Assembly (NCBI GenBank): GCA_033856195.1
Contig: JAWVFL010000016.1
Location: 29,694 to 93,693, forward strand
Source of the DNA: VRUE01 sp033856195
Lineage (GTDB): Bacteria > Actinomycetota > Thermoleophilia > Solirubrobacterales > 70-9
Reading direction: 5' to 3'
Length of the DNA stretch: 64,000 bases
Of this stretch, positions 16,661-24,840 are shown piece by piece; the first letter of the stretch is position 1; each line of letters starts with the position of its first letter. Position numbers and translations under genes: made by a program. Below the pieces are notes generated by a model. The model was not told the origin of the DNA. It did not search any database and saw only the letters and a program-made list of their open reading frames with translations.

Positions 16661-17581
16661 ATGCCAGCACCGCGCCGGAGGTTGCCTCGCGAGCTGTTCG
16701 AGACCCGCAGCCATTCTTGGCGGGAGGTCGGCCTCGGTCACGAGCTGGAGGCCCAATCACCAGGCAAGGCGCTGGGGAGCCTCCTGGTCGCCTTGATCGT
16801 GCTCACAGCGACGCTCATCGTCTACTACAGGCGCCAGGATCTCTTCCCCGGCTACGGACCGTGGGTGCGCGCGGCGACGGTGGTGATCCTCGTCATCGTC
16901 GGCTCGGCCGGCAGCCACTGGCTGGTGCGCTGGATCTCATCGCGCCTATTCCGCCGCGTCGACCCGGCGACAGCCGGCACGCTGGGGTTCCTGATCCGCC
17001 TCTTCGCGATGGTGGCGGTGGTGATCCTGGCGCTGCGGATCGCCGGCGTCACGGCTGCCACCCTGGCGGTCGGCGGCGCCTTCACCGCGATCGTGCTCGG
17101 GCTCGCCGCGCAGCAGACGCTGGGCAGTCTTTTCGCCGGCATCGTCCTCCAGAGCACGCGACCGTTCCGGGTCGGGGAACGGGTCCGCCTGGTCGGTGGC
17201 GCCCTAGCCGGCTCGCTGGAAGGGACGGTGAGCTCGCTCGGCCTCTTCTACGCCACCCTGGTGCAGGGCGCCGACCGCCTGCAGGTTCCCAACAGCGTGC
17301 TGATCAGCCTCGTCGTCGTGCCGCTGCGAGAGCCGCCAAAGGTGGACTTTCGGGCGCGCTTCTCGCACGGGGCCAGCCCGCGGCGGATCGAGGAGCAGTT
17401 GCTGGCGGCGATCCAAGTCCCCACCCGCTACCCACCCAGCGTCACGCTCGAGGAAGTCGATGCGGAGGGAGTCGTGCTGAGGGTCAGCGCCACGCCGCTG
17501 CGACCCGGCGACGGCTCGCAGCTCACCGAGGAAGTCCTCGAGGCACTCCAGCATCAGAGAGTGGATCAGGCAGCTGCCTGA
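16661..17581 (+). CDS. MscS-type mechanosensitive channel
   Basis: A 306-residue membrane protein with three or four N-terminal helices. The pore-lining helix is recognisable (AVGGAFTAIVLGLAAQQTLGS, shortened: GLAAQQTLGSLFAGI), followed by the beta domain (RPFRVGERVRLVGG) with the QVPNS block. It should release solutes on hypo-osmotic shock. The ATG at 16661 is chosen; a GTG at 16601 in the same frame would add 20 basic residues. It diverges from the RsbW-like gene and overlaps the SnoaL-like gene end-to-end by 16 bp. Confidence 0.92.
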   Translation: MPAPRRRLPRELFETRSHSWREVGLGHELEAQSPGKALGSLLVALIVLTATLIVYYRRQDLFPGYGPWVRAATVVILVIVGSAGSHWLVRWISSRLFRRVDPATAGTLGFLIRLFAMVAVVILALRIAGVTAATLAVGGAFTAIVLGLAAQQTLGSLFAGIVLQSTRPFRVGERVRLVGGALAGSLEGTVSSLGLFYATLVQGADRLQVPNSVLISLVVVPLREPPKVDFRARFSHGASPRRIEEQLLAAIQVPTRYPPSVTLEEVDAEGVVLRVSATPLRPGDGSQLTEEVLEALQHQRVDQAAA

Positions 17582-17976
17582 ACGAAGTCGGCGACGGCCT
17601 GCTCGGGGTCGGCGAAGACCTCGCCGCGCACGAAGAGGCCGTCCTCGACCCGCCAGATCCAGGCGACCGGCATGTCGCGAATCCCGAGCTCCCGGCTGCG
17701 CACGTAGACACGACCAAGGACGAGCAGGCGATCGTCGCGCCGCTCGACCTGGCTCGCCGTGATCAGCAGCTCTTCCCAGACCCGGGCGACGTCATCGAGG
17801 TAGTCATGCAGGCCGTCGGGGCCGACATAGGGGGCGCCTCGGCCGACCTCCTCGGCCGTAACCGCGAAGAACTCCATGCGTGGCGAGCAGAGCTCGACGA
17901 TCGCCACCTCGTCACGCTGGTTGAAGGCGTTGTAGAGGCGTCCGACGAGCGTCCCGTGGCTCTCACCCATCGCCAT
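17566..17976 (-). CDS. SnoaL-like (NTF2-fold) protein
   Basis: A 136-residue protein of the NTF2/SnoaL fold: an N-terminal helix (LYNAFNQRDEVAIVELCSP), the GPDGLHDYLDDVARVW block and C-terminal strands. Such domains bind small ligands or act as enzymes; no catalytic set can be fixed. The start (ATG 17976) overlaps the end of the PP2C gene by 14 bases, so both are in one operon. Confidence 0.85.
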   Translation of the reverse strand: MAMGESHGTLVGRLYNAFNQRDEVAIVELCSPRMEFFAVTAEEVGRGAPYVGPDGLHDYLDDVARVWEELLITASQVERRDDRLLVLGRVYVRSRELGIRDMPVAWIWRVEDGLFVRGEVFADPEQAVADFVQAAA

Positions 17977-19360
17977 TCCCGCTGAATCCCGGTATCGCGA
18001 CTTTGGCCGCCTCGCTACCCGCGGCCCTGGAGACGGCAAGGATCGCCACGTCGTCATCGAGTGCGCCCGCGGTGAAGGAGCGCAACGCTCCTTCGACCCG
18101 CTGCACCGTGCCCGCCGGGTTGCCAGCCCCAGCCAGCTCCGCGCGCAGGCGTGCCTCGCCGAAGCGTCCACCCACTCCGGCTGCCTCGACAACGCCGTCG
18201 GTGAACATGACCAGCTGCTGGCCGGGCTGGACCGCGCTCTGCCCGATCCGCCACTCGACGTCGGCAAAGGCGCCGAGCACCGGGTCCGTGGCCGCCGCCT
18301 CGTTGACCTCGTCGCCGTCGACCAGGAGCGGCGGCAGGTGCCCGGCGACCGCGATGCGCACCGGCTGTCGCGGGTCCTCACTCAGGGTAAGGGCCGCGAT
18401 GCTGCAGAGCGACGCATCCTGGCGAGCGAGCAGCGCCCGGTTGAGCGTGGCCAGCGCCACGAGTGGATCGTTGGTCAGGACCGCTGCGGTGCGCAGCGTG
18501 TAGCGGGCAAGCGCCGTAATCGAAGCGGCGCGAGCGCCGCGGCCGGTGACGTCGCCAATCACAAGCATCCAGCCGTCGGCGACCTGGAAGGCGTCGTAGA
18601 AGTCGCCGCCGACTTCGTTCTCGGCGCCCGCCGGCCGGTACATCGCCGCCAGCGACCAGCCGGGGATGTGGGGCAATGGCGGCGGCAGAAGCCCCCGCTG
18701 CAGCGTCGCGGCGATCTCCGATCGCGCCCCTTCGGCCCGCTCGAGGTCAGCAAAGAGACCGCAGTTATCGAGCGTCAACGCCACCCGACCGGAGAGGATC
18801 CAGGCAAAGCGCACGTCGTCGCGCCGGTAGCGCCGGCCGGACCAAGCGACGCCGAGCGTCAACGCTCCCTTGACCTGCCCGCGTGCCTGCAGGGCGACCG
18901 TGATCGCCGAGCGAACCCCCAGCTCGCGCAAGAAAGCGAGGTCCTCCTCGTCGTGGGCGATCTCGCGTAACTCCTGCTCGGTCATGTGCTCGTAGAAGCG
19001 CGGCTCGAGGGAGGATTTGTCGTCTTCCACCATCGGTTCCGGGATCGAGGGCTCGCGCCCGAGCAGCCCCCGCTCGGCCTCGGCGCCGCCCTCGGGAGCT
19101 ACGCGGACGGCGACCCGTTGAGCCCGCCCGTCCTCGATCCTGTCGATCATGCAGAAATCGGCCAGCTCGGGTACGAGGATGTCGCAGATTTCCTCGAAAG
19201 TCTGGTCTAGGGAACCGGCCTTCTCTGACACCGCGGCGACCTGGCCGAGGATCTCGAAGCGCCGTTGCGAGCGACGCGCGCGCGCCAGCAGGACGACGAC
19301 AAGCCATGCGCATAGCGCGGCAAGCGCAACGGCCACCGCCGATATGTCAATCCAGGCCAT
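17963..19360 (-). CDS. Membrane-anchored GAF-PP2C (SpoIIE/RsbU-type) phosphatase
   Basis: A 465-residue protein: one N-terminal membrane helix (about residues 7-27), a GAF domain (about 45-200) and a SpoIIE/RsbU phosphatase domain (about 230-455). Metal-binding aspartates are present in VGGDFYDAF and in LDDDVAILAV. Such proteins dephosphorylate anti-anti-sigma factors and so release a sigma factor. With the SigB-type sigma factor and RsbW-like kinase 2-3 kb away, it could be the signal input; no anti-anti-sigma (STAS) gene is in the window. Confidence 0.9.
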   Translation of the reverse strand: MAWIDISAVAVALAALCAWLVVVLLARARRSQRRFEILGQVAAVSEKAGSLDQTFEEICDILVPELADFCMIDRIEDGRAQRVAVRVAPEGGAEAERGLLGREPSIPEPMVEDDKSSLEPRFYEHMTEQELREIAHDEEDLAFLRELGVRSAITVALQARGQVKGALTLGVAWSGRRYRRDDVRFAWILSGRVALTLDNCGLFADLERAEGARSEIAATLQRGLLPPPLPHIPGWSLAAMYRPAGAENEVGGDFYDAFQVADGWMLVIGDVTGRGARAASITALARYTLRTAAVLTNDPLVALATLNRALLARQDASLCSIAALTLSEDPRQPVRIAVAGHLPPLLVDGDEVNEAAATDPVLGAFADVEWRIGQSAVQPGQQLVMFTDGVVEAAGVGGRFGEARLRAELAGAGNPAGTVQRVEGALRSFTAGALDDDVAILAVSRAAGSEAAKVAIPGFSGNGDG

Positions 19361-19429
19361 CTGCCTCCCAATTGCAGTGCTACTGAAAAGAACGTAACTC
19401 GCCCTCGGTCATAAGTCCACCGTTCTGAT

Positions 19430-20080
19430 TCAAGCGAGAATCAGCTTGCGTGCGAGGACCGGCTTGCCGCCTCGGCAAACGGCCGCGAGATCGGCGACCA
19501 TGGCGGCGAGAGCGTCCTCGCGCTCGTCGTGGTCACGCAGGCGCAGGATCGCCGAGGGATGGATCGTGATCGCCCCGATCGGCGCCAGCGACGTCTCCAG
19601 CTCGCGACCCCGGTCTCGTGTCACCCGCACCTTGGCGCCGAAGAGCGCTTTTGCCGCGGTAGCGCCAAGCGCGACCAGGGCGCGCGGCGAGACCGCGTCG
19701 ATCTCGGCCTCCAGCCATGGCCGACAGGCCTCGACCTCGCCCGCGCGTGGGGTCTGATGCAGGCGGCGCTTGCCCCGCGCCCGCCACTTGAAGTGCTTGA
19801 CCGCATTGGTCAGATAGACGGCGCCGCGGTCGATCCCAGCCTGCTCGAGCACCTCGTCCAGCAAGCGGCCCGCGGGCCCAACGAATGGCTCGCCCGCGAG
19901 GTCCTCCTTGTCGCCCGGTTGCTCGCCGACGAGCATCAGCTCCGCCTCGCGCGATCCCTCGCCGAAGACGGTCTGGGTCGCGTTCTTCCAAAGGTCGCAG
20001 CCCCGACATCCGGCAGCCGCCTCGCGCAGGGCGGGAAGAGTGTGCCGCGACGAAACGAGCGCTGCCGCGGATCGAGGCAT
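19430..20080 (-). CDS. udgX: UdgX-type uracil-DNA glycosylase
   Basis: A 216-residue family-4-like uracil-DNA glycosylase. The GEQPGDKEDLAGEPFVGPAGR region (active-site GEQPGD) and the HPSAILR motif are intact. The KRRLH loop (residues 104-108) matches the KRRIH loop of mycobacterial UdgX, whose histidine forms a covalent bond to DNA after uracil removal; His108 is the equivalent here. Cys25, Cys28 and Cys119 are likely iron-sulfur ligands, with His in place of the usual remaining Cys (NAVKHFKW). It should act in uracil-damage handling. Confidence 0.92.
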   Translation of the reverse strand: MPRSAAALVSSRHTLPALREAAAGCRGCDLWKNATQTVFGEGSREAELMLVGEQPGDKEDLAGEPFVGPAGRLLDEVLEQAGIDRGAVYLTNAVKHFKWRARGKRRLHQTPRAGEVEACRPWLEAEIDAVSPRALVALGATAAKALFGAKVRVTRDRGRELETSLAPIGAITIHPSAILRLRDHDEREDALAAMVADLAAVCRGGKPVLARKLILA

Positions 20081-20116
20081 TGGGCTAACCAGGTAGGCCC
20101 TGGGCCGCTAGGTCGC

Positions 20117-20338
20117 TCATCCGCGCGGCTCGCCCCAGACGCCCTTGGGGGTGTCGTCCTCGTATTTGCCTGCGGTGCCGGTTGGCGGTTCTATCTTTTC
20201 GTCGGCACGCGGCTTCATTCCCACGTAAACGAGGAAGATCACGAATGCCGGCACGGCGATTGCCAGCGCCAGAAGGGGCGACCAGGCCACGGCGATCAGA
20301 GCCAGCAGGACGATGACGGCAAGCGGTATGGCGTACAT
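20117..20338 (-). CDS. Small membrane protein, unknown
   Basis: A 73-residue protein with two hydrophobic helices (about residues 3-37) and a hydrophilic acidic tail ending in GVWGEPRG. I do not recognise a family. I chose the ATG at 20338, which begins directly with the membrane helix; a longer start at 20377 is in frame. It lies between the F420 oxidoreductase and udgX on the same strand, 36 bases before udgX. Confidence 0.6.
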   Translation of the reverse strand: MYAIPLAVIVLLALIAVAWSPLLALAIAVPAFVIFLVYVGMKPRADEKIEPPTGTAGKYEDDTPKGVWGEPRG

Positions 20339-20377
20339 GTCCCGCGGGTACCCCACTCGGCGTGCCCCTACACCCAC

Positions 20378-21334
20378 CTACAGGAGCTTCGGCAGCACCT
20401 CGCGCTCGTAGAACTCGAAGAAGCCCTCTTGGTCGGGACCGACTTGGTGCAGGTAGACGTGGTCGTAGCCGGCGTCGACAAACTCCTCGATCGCTTCCAG
20501 GTGGCGTTGGGGATCCGGCCCGCAGACGATCTTCTCACCGATCTCCTCCTCGCCGACCAGCTCCGCCGCCTCTTCGAAATGCATCGGCAGGGGCAGCTCG
20601 AGGAAGTGAGAGCCGCTGACGGCGCCATTGGGCCACCATTCCAGGGCGGTCTGGCGCGCCTCCTCCTCGCCCTCGGCCCAGCAGACGTGGATCTGGCCGT
20701 AGGCCGGCTTGCCCTCTCCCGCTCCGTTGCGAAAGCGCTCGATCGTCTCCGACACCGGCGCGGTGCCGACCATGCCATCGCCCAGTTCAGCGGCCAGCTC
20801 GGCCGAGCGCATGCCCGCCACCGCGACGAGAATCGGCGGCGGTTCGTCCGGCAGGCTGTAGAGGCGAGCGTTCTCGACCGTGTAGTAGCGACCCCTGTGC
20901 GTCGTCAGCTCACCCTGCCAGAGCAGGCGAATCACCTCGATCGCCTCCGCCAGCCGCTCTTGGCGCTCCGCCACCGGCGGCCAGCGATCGCCGAGGATGT
21001 GCTCGTTGAGGTTCTCGCCGCTGCCGACGCCGAGCGAGAAGCGCCCGCGCAGCTGGGCGGCTGCCGTCGCCGCCGCTTGGGCGACGATCGCGGGGTGGAT
21101 ACGCGTGGTCGGACAGGTCACACCAGTCGCAAGCTCCAGCTTCTCCGTGGCCACGGAGATAGCACCGAGCACGCCCCAGACAAAAGGGCTGTTCCCCTGC
21201 CTGTCTATCCACGGGTGAAAGTGGTCGGAGATGAGGGCAAACTCGAAACTGACCTGCTCGGCGCGGGCCGCCTGGGCAACCAGGTCGCGCGCGCCGAACT
21301 CCTCGCTGGAGAGTGTGTAGCCGACCGCCGTCAT
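20378..21334 (-). CDS. F420-dependent LLM-class oxidoreductase (TIGR03557-like)
   Basis: A 318-residue TIM-barrel protein of the luciferase-like monooxygenase class, close to the group that contains F420-dependent glucose-6-phosphate dehydrogenase (blocks ISDHFHPWIDRQG, TGVTCPTTRIHPA, RFSLGVGSGENLNEHILG). This points to use of coenzyme F420, which is common in actinobacteria. The substrate is unknown. The DJ-1/PfpI gene lies 3 bases upstream on the same strand, so they are one operon. Confidence 0.92.
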   Translation of the reverse strand: MTAVGYTLSSEEFGARDLVAQAARAEQVSFEFALISDHFHPWIDRQGNSPFVWGVLGAISVATEKLELATGVTCPTTRIHPAIVAQAAATAAAQLRGRFSLGVGSGENLNEHILGDRWPPVAERQERLAEAIEVIRLLWQGELTTHRGRYYTVENARLYSLPDEPPPILVAVAGMRSAELAAELGDGMVGTAPVSETIERFRNGAGEGKPAYGQIHVCWAEGEEEARQTALEWWPNGAVSGSHFLELPLPMHFEEAAELVGEEEIGEKIVCGPDPQRHLEAIEEFVDAGYDHVYLHQVGPDQEGFFEFYEREVLPKLL

Positions 21335-21337
21335 TCT

Positions 21338-21910
21338 TCAAGCAGCCGCGCGCTGGCCCTCGTGCACTCCCTCGCCGATCTCCTCGACCACCTTGGCTGA
21401 GAACGCTTCGAGATCGTCGGGCTTGCGGCTGCTGACCAGCCCCTGGTCGACGTGGACTTCCTCGTCAACCCACCTGGCGCCGGCGTTGCGCAGATCGGTT
21501 TGCAGGCTCGGCCACGAGGTAAGCGTGCGGCCGCGGACCACGTCCGCCTCGATCAGCGTCCAGGGACCGTGGCAGATCACCCCCACCGGCTTGCCGGCCT
21601 CGAAGAACGAGCGCACAAATTCCACCGCCTCCGGTTTGGTTCGCAACTGATCGGGATTAGCGACCCCGCCCGGCAGCACAAGCGCATCAAACTGCTCCGC
21701 ATCGGCGTCGCCGACAGCCTCGTCGGCCTCGAAGGTGTCGCCTTTGTCGAGGTGGTTGAAACCCTGGATCTCACCCGCTTCAGGGGCGAGCAGTGCCACC
21801 TCGGCACCGGCCTGGCGAACCGCCTCAAGTGGCTCGGTCAGCTCGACCTGCTCAACCCCCTCGTTGGCCATCAGGAACGCAACTCGCTTGCCCTGCAACT
21901 GCTCCGCCAT
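21338..21910 (-). CDS. DJ-1/PfpI family protein
   Basis: A 190-residue protein of the PfpI/DJ-1 superfamily with the nucleophile elbow VICHGPW (Cys113) and the conserved glutamate near the N-terminus. Members act as glyoxalases/deglycases or stress proteins; the exact role is open. The ATG at 21910 has a clear AAAGGAG ribosome site 7 bases upstream, which rules out the longer frame. Confidence 0.92.
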   Translation of the reverse strand: MAEQLQGKRVAFLMANEGVEQVELTEPLEAVRQAGAEVALLAPEAGEIQGFNHLDKGDTFEADEAVGDADAEQFDALVLPGGVANPDQLRTKPEAVEFVRSFFEAGKPVGVICHGPWTLIEADVVRGRTLTSWPSLQTDLRNAGARWVDEEVHVDQGLVSSRKPDDLEAFSAKVVEEIGEGVHEGQRAAA

Positions 21911-21980
21911 GACAGCTCCTTTCTCTCGTTTCTGCAGTCCTTTCAGACTGCCCGCGAGAGGGCGTCGCAAACCGACGCGA

Positions 21981-23090
21981 CTAGGGAGTGCTGCGCAGGG
22001 CCCGGCCAGACGCCCTTGGGACCGTGGCTGGATCGCCGCCGGTCCAAGCGTTGAAGCGGTACCAAGACGGCTTCGCTTCGCGCCGTGTGGTGAGTAGGCC
22101 GGCCGAGTCGCAGAACTGGCAGGAGCCGGCCTGGTCGATCCAGGAGAACCACCAGACGCCGCCGATGTGCCAGCGCCGCCGGTTGCCGGCGAGCATGGCG
22201 AAGGAACGATCCAGTTCACGCGCTTGACCGCGGGGACCGCGCTCCCAGCGCGACTCGAAGCCATCCGAGCCCCAGCCCATCTCGGTCACGTAGAGCGGCG
22301 TCGCCCGGTCGCCGTTGAAGCTCATCACCCGCCGCAGGTTTTCGATCTCCCCTTCGAGCGCGCCGGCATCAGCGACGTAGGGGTGGAGTGCCACGCCATC
22401 GAAGTAGCGCTTTATTCCCGGCACGCGGTAGAGCGCGGCGAGGAAACCGCCGGACTGGATGTTGGGTGGCGTCTGCAGGGGCCGGCCGAAGAGCCCGCCG
22501 AGGATGACCGTCGAGTTGGGCTCGATGCGATGGAGCAACTGACCGGAGATGCTGATCAGGCGACCGAAGCGCTCGGGGTCGGGTTCCTTGGAGAAGGTGA
22601 CGATATTCTCCTCGTTCCAAATCTCCCACTGGCGGACCGCCATACGCGGCAGGTCGGGATTCTCGCGCCAGAAGCTGCCGCGCGGTCCGTAGCGGTCGAC
22701 CGCTGCCCGCAGGAAGCGGGTCCACTCCCGGCGCTGGCGAGCGGTTTCCACCGGTTCGCCGCCGAGGCGGGACGAGACCCATTCCGGTGTGCCCCAGACG
22801 AACATAAAGGGGCGCATCCCGTTTTCCGCGGCGAAGCCGACTTGCGCGTCAAGCCCTTCCCAGCGGGGTTCGAAGCGATCGCGCGCCTCAGGTACGAGTT
22901 CGGCCCAGTTCATCGGCAAGCGCACCGAGGTGATTCCCGCTTCCCCCATCAGCTTGTAGTCGCCGGCATCGGTGGCGCCCTGCGGCGAGATGCCGATGAA
23001 GCCGCGCGGCGGCAGCAACAGCGAGCCGGCCACGGCCGGCGTCAGTGCCAGCAGCGCCAGCGTGAGCGGAATAAGCAGGAGTCTGCGCAT
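21981..23090 (-). CDS. Secreted glycoside hydrolase (clan GH-A-like)
   Basis: A 369-residue protein with a signal peptide (residues 1-21, positive start then Leu/Ala-rich core). The catalytic domain resembles clan-A barrels such as GH39: Glu160 in the WEIWNEEN motif is the likely acid/base and Glu270 in YVTEMGWGS the likely nucleophile. Substrate unknown; plausible targets are xylosides or other plant or cell-surface sugars. The ATG at 23090 starts the signal peptide. Confidence 0.82.
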   Translation of the reverse strand: MRRLLLIPLTLALLALTPAVAGSLLLPPRGFIGISPQGATDAGDYKLMGEAGITSVRLPMNWAELVPEARDRFEPRWEGLDAQVGFAAENGMRPFMFVWGTPEWVSSRLGGEPVETARQRREWTRFLRAAVDRYGPRGSFWRENPDLPRMAVRQWEIWNEENIVTFSKEPDPERFGRLISISGQLLHRIEPNSTVILGGLFGRPLQTPPNIQSGGFLAALYRVPGIKRYFDGVALHPYVADAGALEGEIENLRRVMSFNGDRATPLYVTEMGWGSDGFESRWERGPRGQARELDRSFAMLAGNRRRWHIGGVWWFSWIDQAGSCQFCDSAGLLTTRREAKPSWYRFNAWTGGDPATVPRASGRALRSTP

Positions 23091-23163
23091 GCGTCCCAAC
23101 ACATGACCCGGAAGTGGCGGGGAAGTAGCGCTCCGGTCCGACCCCTCGGGTTACGATCGCCAA

Positions 23164-23595
23164 ATGATCGCATGGATCACGGCGCGAGCCGCGCCGATCA
23201 TCGCCACCGTGCTGTTCGGCGCGCCCCTACTGGCATTCGTACTGGTGATCGCGCTGGTCAAAGGCCACGCCAGCGTGGCCTACTACGAAGCCGTGAGCCA
23301 GATCATCCCGGTGGTGATCCTCGCCCTGGCGATCGAGCTCCGCTATTTCTCGCCCAACCGCCAGCTCCCGGAGCCCCTGAAAGCGCGTTTCCGCCGACCC
23401 GAGCGAGCCCAGCCGATCGCGACCGCATACGCGGTGGCCACGCTCCTCTCCCTGTTCGTCAGCGAGGTTGTCTCCCTCGCCGTGGTCGCCTCCAACAGCT
23501 CGGGGCGCCTCGCCCTCAGCATCACCGCAGCCGGCCTCGCCGCCGGCGGCTGTGCCCTGATCGCGGCGATCCTGCTGCCTAACAGCGACAGCTGA
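23164..23595 (+). CDS. Membrane protein, unknown
   Basis: A 143-residue protein with four predicted membrane helices (about residues 10-32, 42-58, 82-105, 113-137) and a short basic loop. I do not recognise the family. A TACGAT box ends 6 bases before the ATG, as in other leaderless genes of this window. It diverges from the glycosidase gene. Confidence 0.7.
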   Translation: MIAWITARAAPIIATVLFGAPLLAFVLVIALVKGHASVAYYEAVSQIIPVVILALAIELRYFSPNRQLPEPLKARFRRPERAQPIATAYAVATLLSLFVSEVVSLAVVASNSSGRLALSITAAGLAAGGCALIAAILLPNSDS

Positions 23596-23651
23596 GCGGC
23601 AACCGGTTCTAGAAATAAGGAACCCGCTTTCGTAGAGCGGACCCCCTGCAA

Positions 23652-23725
23652 TCGGGGCGCCCGGATTTGAACCGGGGACCTCACCGACCCGAACGGTGCG
23701 CGCTACCAGGCTGCGCCACGCCCCG
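23652..23725 (-). tRNA. tRNA-Pro (anticodon CGG)
   Basis: The minus strand folds into a complete 74-base cloverleaf: acceptor stem CGGGGCG/CGCCCCG with discriminator A, D-arm with GGTAGCGC, anticodon stem CACCG/CGGTG with loop TTCGGGT (anticodon CGG, reading CCG), and T-arm CCCGG-TTCAAAT-CCGGG. The CCA end is not encoded. Confidence 0.95.
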
Positions 23726-23759
23726 AGAGACGGCGATTATCCCAGACCGGCGAATGTGA

Positions 23760-24509
23760 CTACTGGACGGCCTCGATCGCGGCTTCGATCTGGGCGAGCG
23801 AGGGACCGTCCTGCAGCGTGCGGGTGCCGCGGGGGCCACTGACGATCGCGGCCTGGTGGGTGCGGATGCCGAGGTCACGACCTAGTTCCTCGTAGGCCTC
23901 CAGCCTCTGGCTGATCACGCCGTCGGAGCCGCCGTTGTCTTCCAGGTAGGCAAGCCATTCCGGCTCGTTCAGTTCCTCGATGCCGCCGGCGATCGTGTCG
24001 AGGTAGTCCTCGTCGATGCCGAAGCGCTCGGCTTCGTCCTGGTTGCGGAAGAAGAGGTAGATGTACTGCCAGCCGTAGCCCTGGGCAGCAGCCGCCTCGG
24101 CGCCGTAGAAACCGAGCTCTTGAACGCTTTCGCTGTTCGAGTAGTGGCGATAGAGAAGCTTTACATCGCCCGGCCGGGCGTAACCGTTGACCAACCCTGG
24201 GATCGTGCTGAGGAAGTCTTGCCGGCAGCTGGAGCACTGCAGGTCATTGAAGATCTGGATCGAGACGGGCGCATCGGAGGAGCCGAGGCGGTCACCTTCC
24301 TGCGGCACCCCACCGAAGATTTCCTGCGCTTCGGAGATGCCGGCGAGATGGACGACGTCCCGCCCGGCCTCCTGGGTGGCGATGCTGACGATTGCGTAGC
24401 CGATCGCCGAGAGGAAGAAGCCGAGGATGAGCACGACCCAGATCCGACCCCGACGCGGGATCGGCACGGCCGCCGGCTCATGGCCTTGGTTCTCGGCAGT
24501 CGCGGGCAC
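23760..24509 (-). CDS. Membrane-anchored DsbA-like thiol oxidoreductase
   Basis: A 249-residue protein with a short cytoplasmic part, one membrane helix (about residues 23-43) and an external thioredoxin-fold domain. The active-site motif is C92-S-S-C95, as in DsbA-like thioredoxin_4 proteins, and a cis-Pro lies in the IVSGPRG region. It likely oxidises or exchanges disulfides outside the membrane. The GTG at 24509 lies 6 bases behind GATAAT (minus strand), a good -10 box, so the longer frame is rejected. Confidence 0.86.
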   Translation of the reverse strand: MPATAENQGHEPAAVPIPRRGRIWVVLILGFFLSAIGYAIVSIATQEAGRDVVHLAGISEAQEIFGGVPQEGDRLGSSDAPVSIQIFNDLQCSSCRQDFLSTIPGLVNGYARPGDVKLLYRHYSNSESVQELGFYGAEAAAAQGYGWQYIYLFFRNQDEAERFGIDEDYLDTIAGGIEELNEPEWLAYLEDNGGSDGVISQRLEAYEELGRDLGIRTHQAAIVSGPRGTRTLQDGPSLAQIEAAIEAVQ

Positions 24510-24566
24510 CGGGCCATTATCCCGGCTCGGGGAAGGCGGGCGTTCTCCGCAAGAACGGCGAATCGT

Positions 24567-24595
24567 TTGACAGCGTCCGCGACCAGGAGTAAATA
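24567..24595 (+). promoter_or_regulatory. Consensus sigma-70-type promoter of the small HTH gene
   Basis: TTGACA (24567-24572), a 17-base spacer and TAAATA (24590-24595). This is the best -35/-10 pair I see in the window. The transcript would start near 24602 and carry a strong GGGAGG ribosome site ahead of the GTG at 24633. Confidence 0.75.
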
Positions 24596-24632
24596 TCTCC
24601 CTACCCACTTTCAACGACAAGGGAGGTCCGCC

Positions 24633-24815
24633 GTGGCCAATCACCTGACCCCGTCAGAGCTTGCCGAGGAGCTTCACATGAAGCGGCAGGAGGTGATCGG
24701 CAAGTGCATGCAGATGGGCATACCGATCTTCCATGGCCGCATCGACAGATCCCTTTTCGAGACCTCGCTGCGCAGCATGACGGGCCAGCAGCAGCGCGAG
24801 GTCCGCGCAAACTAA
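24633..24815 (+). CDS. Small helix-turn-helix protein
   Basis: A 60-residue protein with a helix-turn-helix-like segment (LTPSELAEELHMKRQEVIGKC, shortened: SELAEELHMKRQEVIGKCMQ) reminiscent of excisionase/MerR-type DNA-binding domains. The GTG start has a GGGAGG ribosome site and a consensus promoter, in contrast to the leaderless genes around it, so it is probably well expressed. The C-terminus is Gln/Arg-rich. Function unknown; a nucleoid or regulatory role is a guess. Confidence 0.8.
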   Translation: MANHLTPSELAEELHMKRQEVIGKCMQMGIPIFHGRIDRSLFETSLRSMTGQQQREVRAN

Positions 24816-24840
24816 CTCTTTAACTAGACTCCCTCCCCGC

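Noticed and set aside
19529..21400. Open frame of about 620 codons on the plus strand over udgX, the small membrane gene and the F420 oxidoreductase
   Set aside because: It spans three minus-strand genes with clear family motifs, has no start signal and a biased Arg/Leu/Gly composition typical of antisense shadows.
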